Source of the DNA: Saprospiraceae bacterium
GTDB lineage: Bacteria > Bacteroidota > Bacteroidia > Chitinophagales > Saprospiraceae
NCBI GenBank assembly: GCA_041392805.1
Contig: JAWKLJ010000001.1
Location: 4,030,001 to 4,094,000, forward strand
Length of the DNA: 64,000 nucleotides
Direction: 5' to 3'
Part shown: positions 35,456 to 44,461 of the stretch, piece by piece
How positions within the stretch are numbered: the stretch's first letter is position 1
Layout: each line of letters opens with the position of its first letter
Notes under the pieces: generated by a model
Told to the model about the DNA's origin: nothing
The model's database searches: none
Seen by the model: the letters and a program-made list of their open reading frames with translations, nothing else
Translations under genes and position numbers: made by a program

Positions 35456-38400
35456 ATGGGACCTACAAAAAAAATTCATAGTATAACAGGCTGGTTAGTT
35501 TTCGCAATAGCACTAACTGTTTACTTTTTTTCTGCCGAACGGACAGGAAGTTTATGGGATTGCGGCGAGTTCATTCTGGGAGCTTACAAATTTCAAGTTG
35601 TTCACCCTCCCGGAGCGCCATTGTTCCTATTGGTCGGTCGACTATTTGCCTGGGTCGCCAGCATTGTTTCTGATGATCCGGCAGACATCGCCTTTGCGGT
35701 CAACTTGATGTCCAGCACTTGCACCGCTTTTGCTGCGGCATTCATTGCATGGACCACCATGATCTTGACCAAGTTAAGTTTTGTTGGCCGAGAAGGCGAA
35801 ATGGATGAGGGACAAAACTGGGCAACTGCCGGAGCTGGGCTCATTGCCGGTTTGACAACTGCTTTTTGTACCTCCATCTGGTTTTCTGCGGTGGAAGGCG
35901 AAGTATACGCCATGTCTACCTTTTTTACTACCCTAACGTTGTGGTCAACGGTCAAATGGTATAGTTTACCAGATACACCAGAAAGCGATCGTTGGTTGTT
36001 ATTTACAGTTTATGCTGGTGGACTTTCCATTGGTGTTCACTTGCTGAGTTTGCTGACCTTTCCTGCTTTGGGGCTCTTTTATTACTTCAAGAAATACAAA
36101 GAGCATAATATCCTAGGGATGGCTGCTGCTGCCGGTATTGGGGTAGTTATATTGGGGGTTATTCAAAAGTTCATTATTGTAGGGATTCCCGTCTTATGGT
36201 CAAAATTTGAATTGCTGCTGGTGAATGGCATGGGGCTTCCTTTCCATTCTGGATTGGTTCCTACCATCCTTATTGTCGGAGGTATTCTATACTTTGGCCT
36301 AAACTATGCACATAAAAAAGGGAATCAATTGCTGCAATTGATATTTATGGCGGCGGCTTTGGTGGTCATTTCTTTCTCTACCCTTGGCGTCGTGGTGGTA
36401 AGAGCAAATGCCTCTCCTCCGGTTAATATGAATGCGCCTAGTGATGCTATGCGTTTGATTCCTTATCTCAACCGAGAGCAATATGGAGAGCGAGCCCTAC
36501 TTTACGGTCCCCATTTTGCTGCGCGATATACCAGTCTTGACGATTCCGAAAATCGCTATGGCCGGGTGGGCAATCGCTATGAAGTAGTGGATCAAAAGAT
36601 TTCTTTGGAATACGCAAATAAAGATAAGATGTTATTCCCCCGTATGGAGGATGGCACCCAAGGCCGACCACGTTTGTATAAGCGCTGGATGGGCCTCAAC
36701 CCGGATGGGCCACTACCAGGTGGAAGACCAAATTTTGCCGATAATATTAGCTTTTTTGTGCGCTACCAGTTAGGTTGGATGTACTGGCGCTATTTCATGT
36801 GGAATTTCTCTGGCCGTCAAAATGGCGACCAGGGCTATGAACCTTGGGATAAGTCAAGTGGCCATTGGATAAGTGGGATTGGATTTTTGGATAACCTTCG
36901 TTTAGGTGACCAAAGCCAACTACCTCAGACAGCCCTGAATAACAAGGCTAGGAACACTTATTTTATGTTACCGTTCCTATTTGGCTTAATTGGCTTGTTT
37001 TTCCATTTCAAATATCGGAATAATGAAGCTTTGGCCCTAATGGCACTTTTTATCATTACGGGTATAGGTATAATTGTCTATTCAAATCAGCCGCCGCGCG
37101 AGCCGCGTGAACGAGATTATGTATTGGTAGGTTCCTTTTTCACTTATGCTATTTGGGTAGGGATGGCTGTCGCCTCCTTGTTCAACTTGATGAGAGAAAG
37201 GGCCAAACAAAGTGGTCCGGTTGCCGCAATAGTAGCCAGCTTATTGGTCTTGTCTGCCCCGCTGCTCATGGGCTTTCAAAATTTTGATGACCATAGCCGC
37301 ATGCACCATACCGGTTCTCGAGACTATGCTAGCAATTTCTTGAATTCGTGTGCGCCCAATGCCATTATCTTTACATATGGAGATAATGATACCTATCCAT
37401 TATGGTATGCCCAGGAAGTGGAGAATATAAGAAGAGACGTTCGGGTAGTCAACCTCAGCCTGATCGCAGTTGATTGGTATATTGATTTGCTTCGCCGCAA
37501 GCAAAATGATTCTCCTGCTTTAAAATTGACGATATCCAGTGATGCCTATCGGGGTAATAAACGCAATCAGGTTTTATTCAATCCATATGCACAAAGTGCC
37601 AATGTGAATAAAAGTGTTAGTGTAGAAGAGTTCTTAAACTTGATCGCTTTGCCGAGGGAGGTGCCCTTGCAGGGTGGAAGAAAACTGGAAGGGTTTTATG
37701 AAACCAAAAATGTTTTCATCCCTGTCGATCGCCAAGCTGCTTTAAATAGTGGTGCGGTAACCCTTGCAGATTCTAACCGGATTGTTTCTCGGATTCCCCT
37801 GAATTTGGAAAATAGAGATCAGCTTCTCAAGGATGAAATAGCGATTTTGGATGTCATTGGTTCAAACCTTTGGGAGCGCCCCATTTATTTCTCGGTGACT
37901 TGCCGAAGAGAAAAGCTAATGGGATTAGATAACTATATGCAATTGGAAGGGCTTGGCCTGCGAATTGTTCCCGTGCGTTCAGAGAGTGAATCCATTTATG
38001 GCATGGTGGGTCTCGGTAGGATAAATAAGGATGCCTATTATGAGAATGTGATGGAAAAATTCAAATGGGGCAACTTTGATAAAGAGGATTTATATGTGGA
38101 TAATAGCTATATGCCAAGTATCCAAAGCATGCAACTGGGAATGCGGCGGGTCAGTTTTGAGCTGTTGCGAGATGGAGAGAAAGACAAGGCTTTAGCACTA
38201 GTGGATCGATATTTTGAGTCCTTTCCACATAAAAATTTCCCTTACGATTATCGCACCATGATGATGCTTGATGTCTTATTTCAAGCTAATGAATATGAAA
38301 AGGCTAAACCACACATGGAACTCCTTGCTGAGGAAACCTTGGATCATTTAGCATTTTACAATTCCATCATTGGCAACAAAAACTTCCAGGCGAGTTATGC

Positions 38401-38569
38401 TGACCAATATAGTCTCCGCAACAGGGACATGGAGCGGTTAATAGAAGAGGCACAACGTCAAAATGATACGGAATTTTTGCAAAAGTGGGAACCACTCTTT
38501 GCCCCATACCGCGTCAATGGAACACCCGCTCAACCACTGGATGGTTTGCAGCAGATTGATACGGAATAG
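35456..38569 (+). CDS. DUF2723 membrane glycosyltransferase-like protein
   Basis: 1037 aa. The N-terminus FSAERTGSLWDCGEFILGAYKFQVVHPPGAPLF is the DUF2723 signature, with the Asp/Glu pair of GT-C enzymes. It is followed by about a dozen membrane segments to residue ~620. A soluble C-terminal part of ~400 residues (FTYGDNDTYPLWYAQEVENIRRDVRVVNLSL... and helical, TPR-like repeats towards the end) follows. DUF2723 proteins are predicted to glycosylate proteins or lipids at the inner membrane, and in Bacteroidota they are linked to protein O-glycosylation. A strong terminator follows. It is monocistronic. Confidence 0.9.
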   Translation: MGPTKKIHSITGWLVFAIALTVYFFSAERTGSLWDCGEFILGAYKFQVVHPPGAPLFLLVGRLFAWVASIVSDDPADIAFAVNLMSSTCTAFAAAFIAWTTMILTKLSFVGREGEMDEGQNWATAGAGLIAGLTTAFCTSIWFSAVEGEVYAMSTFFTTLTLWSTVKWYSLPDTPESDRWLLFTVYAGGLSIGVHLLSLLTFPALGLFYYFKKYKEHNILGMAAAAGIGVVILGVIQKFIIVGIPVLWSKFELLLVNGMGLPFHSGLVPTILIVGGILYFGLNYAHKKGNQLLQLIFMAAALVVISFSTLGVVVVRANASPPVNMNAPSDAMRLIPYLNREQYGERALLYGPHFAARYTSLDDSENRYGRVGNRYEVVDQKISLEYANKDKMLFPRMEDGTQGRPRLYKRWMGLNPDGPLPGGRPNFADNISFFVRYQLGWMYWRYFMWNFSGRQNGDQGYEPWDKSSGHWISGIGFLDNLRLGDQSQLPQTALNNKARNTYFMLPFLFGLIGLFFHFKYRNNEALALMALFIITGIGIIVYSNQPPREPRERDYVLVGSFFTYAIWVGMAVASLFNLMRERAKQSGPVAAIVASLLVLSAPLLMGFQNFDDHSRMHHTGSRDYASNFLNSCAPNAIIFTYGDNDTYPLWYAQEVENIRRDVRVVNLSLIAVDWYIDLLRRKQNDSPALKLTISSDAYRGNKRNQVLFNPYAQSANVNKSVSVEEFLNLIALPREVPLQGGRKLEGFYETKNVFIPVDRQAALNSGAVTLADSNRIVSRIPLNLENRDQLLKDEIAILDVIGSNLWERPIYFSVTCRREKLMGLDNYMQLEGLGLRIVPVRSESESIYGMVGLGRINKDAYYENVMEKFKWGNFDKEDLYVDNSYMPSIQSMQLGMRRVSFELLRDGEKDKALALVDRYFESFPHKNFPYDYRTMMMLDVLFQANEYEKAKPHMELLAEETLDHLAFYNSIIGNKNFQASYADQYSLRNRDMERLIEEAQRQNDTEFLQKWEPLFAPYRVNGTPAQPLDGLQQIDTE

Positions 38570-38632
38570 TATTAAATACGCGTCTTTTTGCAGGGTTTTA
38601 CTACTCTAAAGCAGAAGAGACCTTATTGCATT

Positions 38633-38668
38633 AAAAGTTTAGTTCAACACAAGTTGAACTAAACTTTT
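38633..38668 (+). terminator. Strong intrinsic terminator after the DUF2723 gene
   Basis: AAAAGTTTAGTTCAAC and GTTGAACTAAACTTTT form a perfect 16-bp stem with an ACAA loop, followed by TAATTTT. It works on both strands by symmetry. Confidence 0.85.
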
Positions 38669-38741
38669 TAATTTTGTGTGATTCTCTTACTTTCACCTGG
38701 TTCAAGAGCGCAATAATTGTCAGAGAACCAAAAAGAACAAT

Positions 38742-39182
38742 ATGAAAATCTCAAAAATAGCCATTGGCTGCGATCATGCTGGCTTTCCTTACAAAGACAG
38801 TATTAAAGTATTGTTGGAGGGCCGAGGAATTGATGTCACTGATCATGGCACTGATTCTTTAGCGTCCGTAGATTATCCAGATTTTGTACATCCAGTTGCC
38901 GAAGATGTAGAAGCGCATCGCGTGGATTTGGGTATTATTTTATGCGGCAGTGGCAATGGCGCCTCCATGACAGCCAATAAACACCAGGGGATCCGAGCAG
39001 CTTTATGTTGGACCAATGAAATCGCCCAATTAGCGCGGCAACACAATGACGCCAATATCCTTTCTTTGCCCGTTCGATTCGTCAGTGAGGAAGAAGCACA
39101 CCGAATGGTTATTACTTTTTTAGAAACGCCATTCGAAGGTGGCCGTCATGCTAATAGAGTTGGGAAAATAGCCTGTGTGTGA
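38742..39182 (+). CDS. rpiB: Ribose 5-phosphate isomerase B
   Basis: 146 aa, typical of RpiB. It interconverts ribose 5-phosphate and ribulose 5-phosphate in the pentose phosphate pathway. Active-site residues are visible: GCDHAG with D11 and H12, C68 in ILCGSGNGASMTANK (the catalytic base), and H101-N102-D103 in ARQHNDANIL, followed by SLPVRF. A LacA/RpiB-type paralogue is possible, but the cysteine and its context favour RpiB. The motif TTGTCAGAGAACC (38717-38729) lies just before the start. Confidence 0.94.
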   Translation: MKISKIAIGCDHAGFPYKDSIKVLLEGRGIDVTDHGTDSLASVDYPDFVHPVAEDVEAHRVDLGIILCGSGNGASMTANKHQGIRAALCWTNEIAQLARQHNDANILSLPVRFVSEEEAHRMVITFLETPFEGGRHANRVGKIACV

Positions 39183-39306
39183 GGTATAAATTAAAAAGCA
39201 GGTTTTTGCACAATTGACACCATTTTTATTAGTTAGTTTTGTCAATTCGAGGAACGGCTCGTTTTATGGATAGATTAATAGTTGAAGATGTATATAATTT
39301 AGCACC

Positions 39307-39347
39307 TTAGCAAAACCTTGAGGGCAAAAGCTCCAAGGTTTTGCTAA
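39307..39347 (+). promoter_or_regulatory. Perfect 14-bp hairpin directly before the M28 peptidase start
   Basis: TTAGCAAAACCTTG (39307-39320) pairs with CAAGGTTTTGCTAA (39334-39347). It ends 13 nt before the ATG at 39361. There is no T-run, so it is either the terminator of rpiB or a leader structure that could affect translation of the peptidase. Confidence 0.6.
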
Positions 39348-39360
39348 TAAATCAAATAGC

Positions 39361-40962
39361 ATGAAAAAAATCATGACCTTGCTTTTGTGTGGCTTTTACC
39401 TCATGGGATTTAGCCAATTTGCAGGGAGTACCGAAGCAGAAAAAGATAAATTGGCACGGTCACTTGCCGCCTCTATTACGGCAGATCAGCTGAAAAACCA
39501 CCTGACGATTATTGCAAGCGATGAATTTGAAGGAAGAGAGACGGGTACTGAGGGGCAAAAAAAAGCAGCCAACTACATTGCCAGCCAATTTAAACAAATG
39601 GGCTTACCGGCGATAGGAGATGATGGCACCTATTTTCAAAAGATTTCTTTCATTTCAGAAAACTGGGAAAACATAGCGCTAAGTGTGAATGGCGATCAGC
39701 TAAGGCATTTATGGGATTATTATGCTTACCCAGCGGATAATTCGAGCAAAGCAAGCACTACATTTAATGAAGTGGTTTTCTTAGGCTATGGTATTGAAGA
39801 CAAAGGCTACAGTGATTATAAAAATGCGGATGTTGCGGGTAAGGCCATTCTGATTTATGCAGGGGAACCAATGGGTAAGGATAGTATGTCTTTGGTATCG
39901 AAACAGAGGGGGCAAACGGATTGGTCAACTGATCCTTCTAAAAAGCTAAAGCTAGCCAAGGAAAAAGGAGTAACAATGGTCTTCATTATTGATCCCAATT
40001 TCAAAAATAATGTGGGCATAGCACGTCGATCTATTCTCAATCGCCGCCTAAAAATGGGCTGGAGTCAGCATCCGGAAGCGCATTTTGCTAATAGTTGTTT
40101 CCTTTCGACTAAGGTGGCAAAAGATATAATGGGCGCACAGTTTAAAAAAGTTGTTAAGGCAAGAAATAAAATCAATAAAAATAAAAAAGCACGCCCTATT
40201 AACCTCCCCACTGACCTTGTTATTACCATGGATAAAAGTGTCAACCAATTGCTAGGTGAAAATGTCCTTGGGTTTGTTGAAGGAACAGATGAGAAAATGA
40301 AGGAAGAGGTGTTAGTGGTGACGGCTCACTATGATCATTTGGGCAAGCGTGGTGATGAAATTTACTATGGTGCCGATGACAATGGCTCTGGAACATCCAC
40401 GGTACTGGAAATTTCACGGGCGTTTGTCGAGGCTAAAAAAGCCGGGAATGGCCCCAAGCGTAGTGTTTTATTTATGTTGGTTTCTGGGGAAGAAAAAGGT
40501 TTATTGGGCTCTGAATACTATGTGCAGCACCCCATTTTCCCCCTTGAAAAAACCATTGCCGACATCAATGTGGATATGGTTGGACGGGTTGATGAAAAAC
40601 ATGCTGCTAACCCCAATTATATTTACGTCATCGGATCAGATCGGCTGAGTACCGAATTGCACCATATCAATGAGGCCGCCAATCAAAAATATGTAAACTT
40701 GGAGTTGGACTATACCTACAACGCAGAGAGTGACCCCAATCGATATTACTACCGCTCGGACCATTATAACTTTGCAGAAAAAGGGATTCCTGCTATTTTT
40801 TACTTTAATGGAACCCACGATGATTACCATCGAACAAGCGATACGGTAGATAAAATCAATTTTGATAAAATGGCTAATATTGGGAAGCTGGTTTTTCATA
40901 CCGCCTGGGAATTGGCGAATCGCCCAGATCGCATCAAGGTTGATGTTTTGCAAAAAAAGTAG
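39361..40962 (+). CDS. Exported M28-family zinc metallopeptidase
   Basis: 533 aa with a signal peptide (MKKIMTLLLCGFYLMGFSQF). Residues ~130-250 form a PA-type insert domain (VFLGYGIEDKGYSDY...GKAILIYAGEP). The catalytic domain begins near 300, and the zinc ligands are recognisable: H323 in TAHYDHLG, D339 in GADDNGSG, E377-E378 in SGEEKGLLGSEYY (catalytic and ligand), D405 in NVDMVGR and the final H in the DDYHRTSDTVDKI region. This is an aminopeptidase or carboxypeptidase of the M28 family, probably in the periplasm or on the surface. It is monocistronic. Confidence 0.93.
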   Translation: MKKIMTLLLCGFYLMGFSQFAGSTEAEKDKLARSLAASITADQLKNHLTIIASDEFEGRETGTEGQKKAANYIASQFKQMGLPAIGDDGTYFQKISFISENWENIALSVNGDQLRHLWDYYAYPADNSSKASTTFNEVVFLGYGIEDKGYSDYKNADVAGKAILIYAGEPMGKDSMSLVSKQRGQTDWSTDPSKKLKLAKEKGVTMVFIIDPNFKNNVGIARRSILNRRLKMGWSQHPEAHFANSCFLSTKVAKDIMGAQFKKVVKARNKINKNKKARPINLPTDLVITMDKSVNQLLGENVLGFVEGTDEKMKEEVLVVTAHYDHLGKRGDEIYYGADDNGSGTSTVLEISRAFVEAKKAGNGPKRSVLFMLVSGEEKGLLGSEYYVQHPIFPLEKTIADINVDMVGRVDEKHAANPNYIYVIGSDRLSTELHHINEAANQKYVNLELDYTYNAESDPNRYYYRSDHYNFAEKGIPAIFYFNGTHDDYHRTSDTVDKINFDKMANIGKLVFHTAWELANRPDRIKVDVLQKK

Positions 40963-40972
40963 CTTAGCTAAC

Positions 40973-41168
40973 AAAAAAAAAGGCCAACGAACATAGTCCG
41001 TCAGCCTGCTCTGTAAAGCAAGTCGATACTTGGTCCTACCCCCCTGTTGAACCAGTCCGGCTCGCTTTCCCTTTTGGTCCAATTAGGACCATTTTTTTGA
41101 TCGAAAACGATTATATCTTACGGGCAACAGCTTGACTATCCCCCCACGTTAGTGAAGCCAGTTGCCCG
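40973..41168 (-). ncRNA. Candidate structured small RNA with an intrinsic terminator
   Basis: Read leftwards on the minus strand: CGGGCAAC...GTTGCCCG (arms 41161-41168 and 41121-41128), then ATCG-TTTT-CGAT near 41105, then GGTCCTAATTGGACC (41076-41090) whose GGTCCTA can alternatively pair with TAGGACC at 41032-41038. Last comes a terminator hairpin (40982-41006) followed by nine T. About 195 nt with ordered hairpins and a T-run is what a small RNA or a riboswitch-like leader looks like. I could not match it to 6S, SRP, tmRNA or RNase P RNA. No downstream minus-strand gene follows, which favours a free RNA. Confidence 0.4.
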
Positions 41169-41520
41169 ATTGATTGCTTTTAGCATGCTACAATAACCTA
41201 TTGATTAACTGAATGATCAGAAAAAATAGATACACATAGCAATGAATGATTTTAGCGAACTAAAATCGGCCGTCTTTTAATTTTTTTTGGTATGAAATGT
41301 AGTAGTCAAGAAGAATGGAGATTGGTTTGCCTCCTCCAATTCAGAAATTTTTCTCAAGCTCTTAGAAGTATGACGATTTTTGAATAAAATTTCGCTTTGT
41401 CGTCGTTAGTGCGAAAGTAAATATTTATTCAGATATATTCAACTTCACCTCTGTAATTTTTTTTGCGACCATCAAAATCAGCCACACTTGATAAGTATTA
41501 CGCTAATTGTTGCTAAAGGT

Positions 41521-41560
41521 TGCCAATTTGGCAGAATTATTTTCAATGGCATATCCTTTG
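41521..41560 (+). promoter_or_regulatory. Putative htpG promoter with an overlapping palindrome
   Basis: A TTTG at 41527-41530 and TATCCTTTG at 41552-41560 resemble the Bacteroidota -33 TTTG and -7 TAnnTTTG boxes, with one extra base in the -7 gap. A near-perfect palindrome TGCCAATTTGGCA (41521-41533) overlaps the -33 box and could be an operator. The ATG is 82 nt further on. Confidence 0.35.
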
Positions 41561-41642
41561 CATGTAGGTATGCATGAAGACTAGATCATTTATTCCATTT
41601 CTTTAGTTAACATGCTATATTAAAAAACAAAAACCAAATTCG

Positions 41643-43520
41643 ATGCAGAAAGGTAATATCTCCGTACAAACCGAGAACATCTTCCCCATTATTAAACAAT
41701 TCTTGTATTCTGATCAAGAAATATTTTTGCGAGAGCTCGTCTCTAATGCTGTAGATGCCACTAATAAATTGAAAACCCTTAGTTCAAGGGGCGAAGTTAA
41801 AGGGGAAATTGGTGATACCACGATTGAGATTCTATTGGACAAAGAACAAAAAACACTGACTATTCGTGATAAAGGAATTGGGATGACCGAAGAGGAGGTG
41901 CAAAAATACCTCAATCAGGTAGCTTTTTCCAGTGCACAGGAATTTCTCGAAAAATATAAAGATGAAGCAAACATTATTGGCCATTTCGGATTAGGATTTT
42001 ATTCTGCTTTTATGGTGGCTAATAAGGTGCAGGCGGTAACCAAATCCTATCAGGAGGGAAGCAAAGGCGTAACCTGGACTTGTGAGGGGGATCCCTCCTA
42101 TACCATTGAAGATACGGATAAAACGGAAAGAGGAACAGATATTGTTTTGCACATCAGCAAAGACAGTGAAGAGTACCTGGAAAAGGACCGTATTGAAGGT
42201 CTACTTAAAAAGTATTGTCGGTTTCTACCCGTAAATATCAAATTTGGTACCCGCACAGAAACCGTCACAACTGGAGCAGAAGAAGGAGAGGAGGGAGACC
42301 TTCAAACAGAAAAAGTTGAAGTTGATAATATCATCAACAATACGGCTCCTATTTGGAAAAAACAGCCTGTTGACCTCACTGATGAAGATTATAAAGCCTT
42401 CTATGAAGAACTTTACCCATTCAGTCCAGCCCCTATGTTTTGGATACACCTGAATATAGATTATCCGTTCAACCTGACCGGGGTGCTCTATTTTCCTAAA
42501 TTGGGTAATTCTTTTGAAGTACAGAAGAATAAAATCCAACTTTATTCCAACCAGGTTTATGTAACAGATAATGTAAAAGAAATCGTCCCTGAGTTTCTGA
42601 CTTTGCTACATGGGGTAATCGACTCTCCAGACATTCCATTAAATGTATCGCGTAGTTATTTACAATCCGATCAGAATGTAAAAAAGATTACGGGCTATAT
42701 CACACGTAAAGTAGCAGATAAGTTGCAGGAGTTATTTAAAAAAGACAGGGCTGCCTATGAAGAGAAATGGCCAGATTTGGGTGTCTTTGTGAAATACGGG
42801 ATGATTTCGGATGAAAAATTCAACGAAAAAGGCGAAAAATTTGCCCTCCTTAAAAATGTAGATGGCGCCTTTTTTACCATTGAAGAATACAAAGAAAAAA
42901 TAAAAGAAAACCAAACCGACAAGCACAATAAGCAGGTTTTCATATATACCAACAATCCTATCGATCACGATAGTGCTATCCAATCCTGTAAAAACAGAGG
43001 CTATGATGTGTTGGTCTTCGATCATGTCATTGACAACCACTTTTTGCAGCATGTCGAGTATAAAACAGAGAACACCAGTTTTGTAAGAGTGGATGCAGAA
43101 ACAGTGGATCATCTGGTAGAAAAAGATGAAAAACAAACATCCGTGCTAAGCGATGAAGAACAGCAAAAAGTGAAGGAGCGCTTCGAAAAAGTGATCGCTA
43201 GTGGCGGAGGCACAATTGTGTTAAAGGCCTTGTCGCCTGACGACCAACCGGTATTGGTTACAAAGCCCGAATTCATGAGAAGAATGAAAGAAATGCAGGC
43301 CTTGCAGGGGATGTCTATGGATGCCTTTCCGGATATGCATAATGTGGTTATTAACACTAATCATCCACTAATCGCAACTAAACTGATCAAAATGAGAAGT
43401 GAGGAGAAAAAGGATGAATTTGTTAAATACCTGCACGATCTGGCATTATTGAACCAAAACATGCTAAAAGGAGCAGATTTAACGGCTTTTGTTAATAAAA
43501 GTCTGGACTTCCTGAAGTAG
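41643..43520 (+). CDS. htpG: Molecular chaperone HtpG (Hsp90)
   Basis: 625 aa, normal for HtpG. Cytoplasmic ATP-dependent chaperone working with DnaK. The GHKL ATPase site is clear: FLRELVSNAVDA, TIRDKGIGMTEEE, FGLGFYSAFMVA and the later RGTDIVLHI. The middle domain has NVSRSYLQSDQNVKKITGYI (the catalytic Arg region is SRSYLQ), and the C-terminal dimerisation domain ends DFLK. The acidic insert TGAEEGEEGD near residue 215 is a little longer than in E. coli. It is monocistronic, with a hairpin downstream. Confidence 0.97.
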   Translation: MQKGNISVQTENIFPIIKQFLYSDQEIFLRELVSNAVDATNKLKTLSSRGEVKGEIGDTTIEILLDKEQKTLTIRDKGIGMTEEEVQKYLNQVAFSSAQEFLEKYKDEANIIGHFGLGFYSAFMVANKVQAVTKSYQEGSKGVTWTCEGDPSYTIEDTDKTERGTDIVLHISKDSEEYLEKDRIEGLLKKYCRFLPVNIKFGTRTETVTTGAEEGEEGDLQTEKVEVDNIINNTAPIWKKQPVDLTDEDYKAFYEELYPFSPAPMFWIHLNIDYPFNLTGVLYFPKLGNSFEVQKNKIQLYSNQVYVTDNVKEIVPEFLTLLHGVIDSPDIPLNVSRSYLQSDQNVKKITGYITRKVADKLQELFKKDRAAYEEKWPDLGVFVKYGMISDEKFNEKGEKFALLKNVDGAFFTIEEYKEKIKENQTDKHNKQVFIYTNNPIDHDSAIQSCKNRGYDVLVFDHVIDNHFLQHVEYKTENTSFVRVDAETVDHLVEKDEKQTSVLSDEEQQKVKERFEKVIASGGGTIVLKALSPDDQPVLVTKPEFMRRMKEMQALQGMSMDAFPDMHNVVINTNHPLIATKLIKMRSEEKKDEFVKYLHDLALLNQNMLKGADLTAFVNKSLDFLK

Positions 43521-43635
43521 CCCAGCCCATACGACGACTAAGACCTCTCAGGTAAAACGGGTTGCCAACACTCCGGGGTAAACCTGAAAGGTCTAGTACG
43601 CTATGTAAAAAATAAATTAATAAACCGCAGCCGCA

Positions 43636-43682
43636 GACATCAGAAGTTTACCGAAGGGGAACCTAGCCAAACTTCTGATGTC
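43636..43682. terminator. Bidirectional terminator between htpG and the anti-sigma gene
   Basis: GACATCAGAAGTTT (43636-43649) pairs perfectly with AAACTTCTGATGTC (43669-43682). It sits between two convergent genes. Confidence 0.7.
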
Positions 43683-43708
43683 TCGGTCAGCTCATCGGAG
43701 TTGAATTC

Positions 43709-44458
43709 CTAATTCCCCATCGCTGCTAGCAATCCGATTGCTTTCTCTCTATACAATAAATCGGAGACCTCCTTTAATTCTGTAGCCAATTGGATCGTAC
43801 CTGCATAATCTTTCTTTCTCAGGGAAGCCAATGCTAGATACCAAGTGGCTTTTTCATACTGCTGGGGGCTATTGATTCTCACTTTATTCAGCCAATCCAT
43901 GGCAATTTGATAATCTTGTAACTGTAAGTATGTAATGCCAGCATAAAAAGCTGCTTCAGCATCTAAAGCTTGGTGCTGCTTAAAGTATGCTTCAAACAAA
44001 GTAGATGCTCGGGTATAGTCACCCTGTTGATAGGCTACAAAAGCCTCCGTTCGTTGGATGGATTGACCTGCTGCTGTTGGCGTTCGGAGATTAATATCAA
44101 CAACAGCAGGGTGTTCGTAAAATCGGACAAAAAGCCGTTCGGACTTGGTATAATTCCAATAACCAATAAAGGCTGAGCCAATGATGGCTAAAACCAAAAT
44201 GGCCGCAACTTGCTTGAGATAAAAGGAAGGGGGATTACTTTTTGTAGCCCCCAGCTGCTTGGCCAGGATTTTCAGTTGAGCGCGATCTTTTTTTTCATCA
44301 GGACTATTCGCGAAACCTTCCAGTGCTCCATTGCACAATTCGCAATCAATCAAGTGGTGTTCTATCCGAAGTTGCTGCTTCTGGTTAAGGGTGCCAGCGT
44401 GGTATGCTTTGATTTCCTGCATGGACAAACAAGTGCTGTCTTCGAAAATAGCTTTCAT
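43709..44458 (-). CDS. Anti-sigma factor with zinc-finger-like N-terminus, membrane segment and TPR-like tail
   Basis: 249 aa. The N-terminal HHLIDCELCNGAL has the H-x3-C-x2-C pattern of zinc-binding anti-sigma domains that hold ECF sigma factors. A single membrane segment (QVAAILVLAIIGSAFIGYWN, ~residues 83-102) follows. The outer part contains helical repeats (VAYQQGDYTRASTLFEAYFKQH, AAFYAGITYLQLQDYQIAMDWLNKV, WYLALASLRKKDYAGTIQLA) that look like TPRs. It starts 3 bp after the sigma gene. The layout suggests that signals in the periplasm release the sigma factor. Confidence 0.87.
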   Translation of the reverse strand: MKAIFEDSTCLSMQEIKAYHAGTLNQKQQLRIEHHLIDCELCNGALEGFANSPDEKKDRAQLKILAKQLGATKSNPPSFYLKQVAAILVLAIIGSAFIGYWNYTKSERLFVRFYEHPAVVDINLRTPTAAGQSIQRTEAFVAYQQGDYTRASTLFEAYFKQHQALDAEAAFYAGITYLQLQDYQIAMDWLNKVRINSPQQYEKATWYLALASLRKKDYAGTIQLATELKEVSDLLYREKAIGLLAAMGN

Positions 44459-44461
44459 AGC

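Larger units (their letters stand above)
40963..41642. other. Long spacer before htpG with a candidate RNA and promoter
   Basis: 680 bp. The left third holds several hairpins described under the candidate RNA (40973-41168). The right part is AT-rich and contains the putative htpG promoter and a short palindrome. No protein-coding gene is credible. Confidence 0.6.

Noticed and set aside
40636..41082. 148-codon minus-strand frame over the end of the M28 gene and the spacer
   Set aside because: It is antisense to the peptidase's metal-binding region and passes through the candidate RNA and its terminator.
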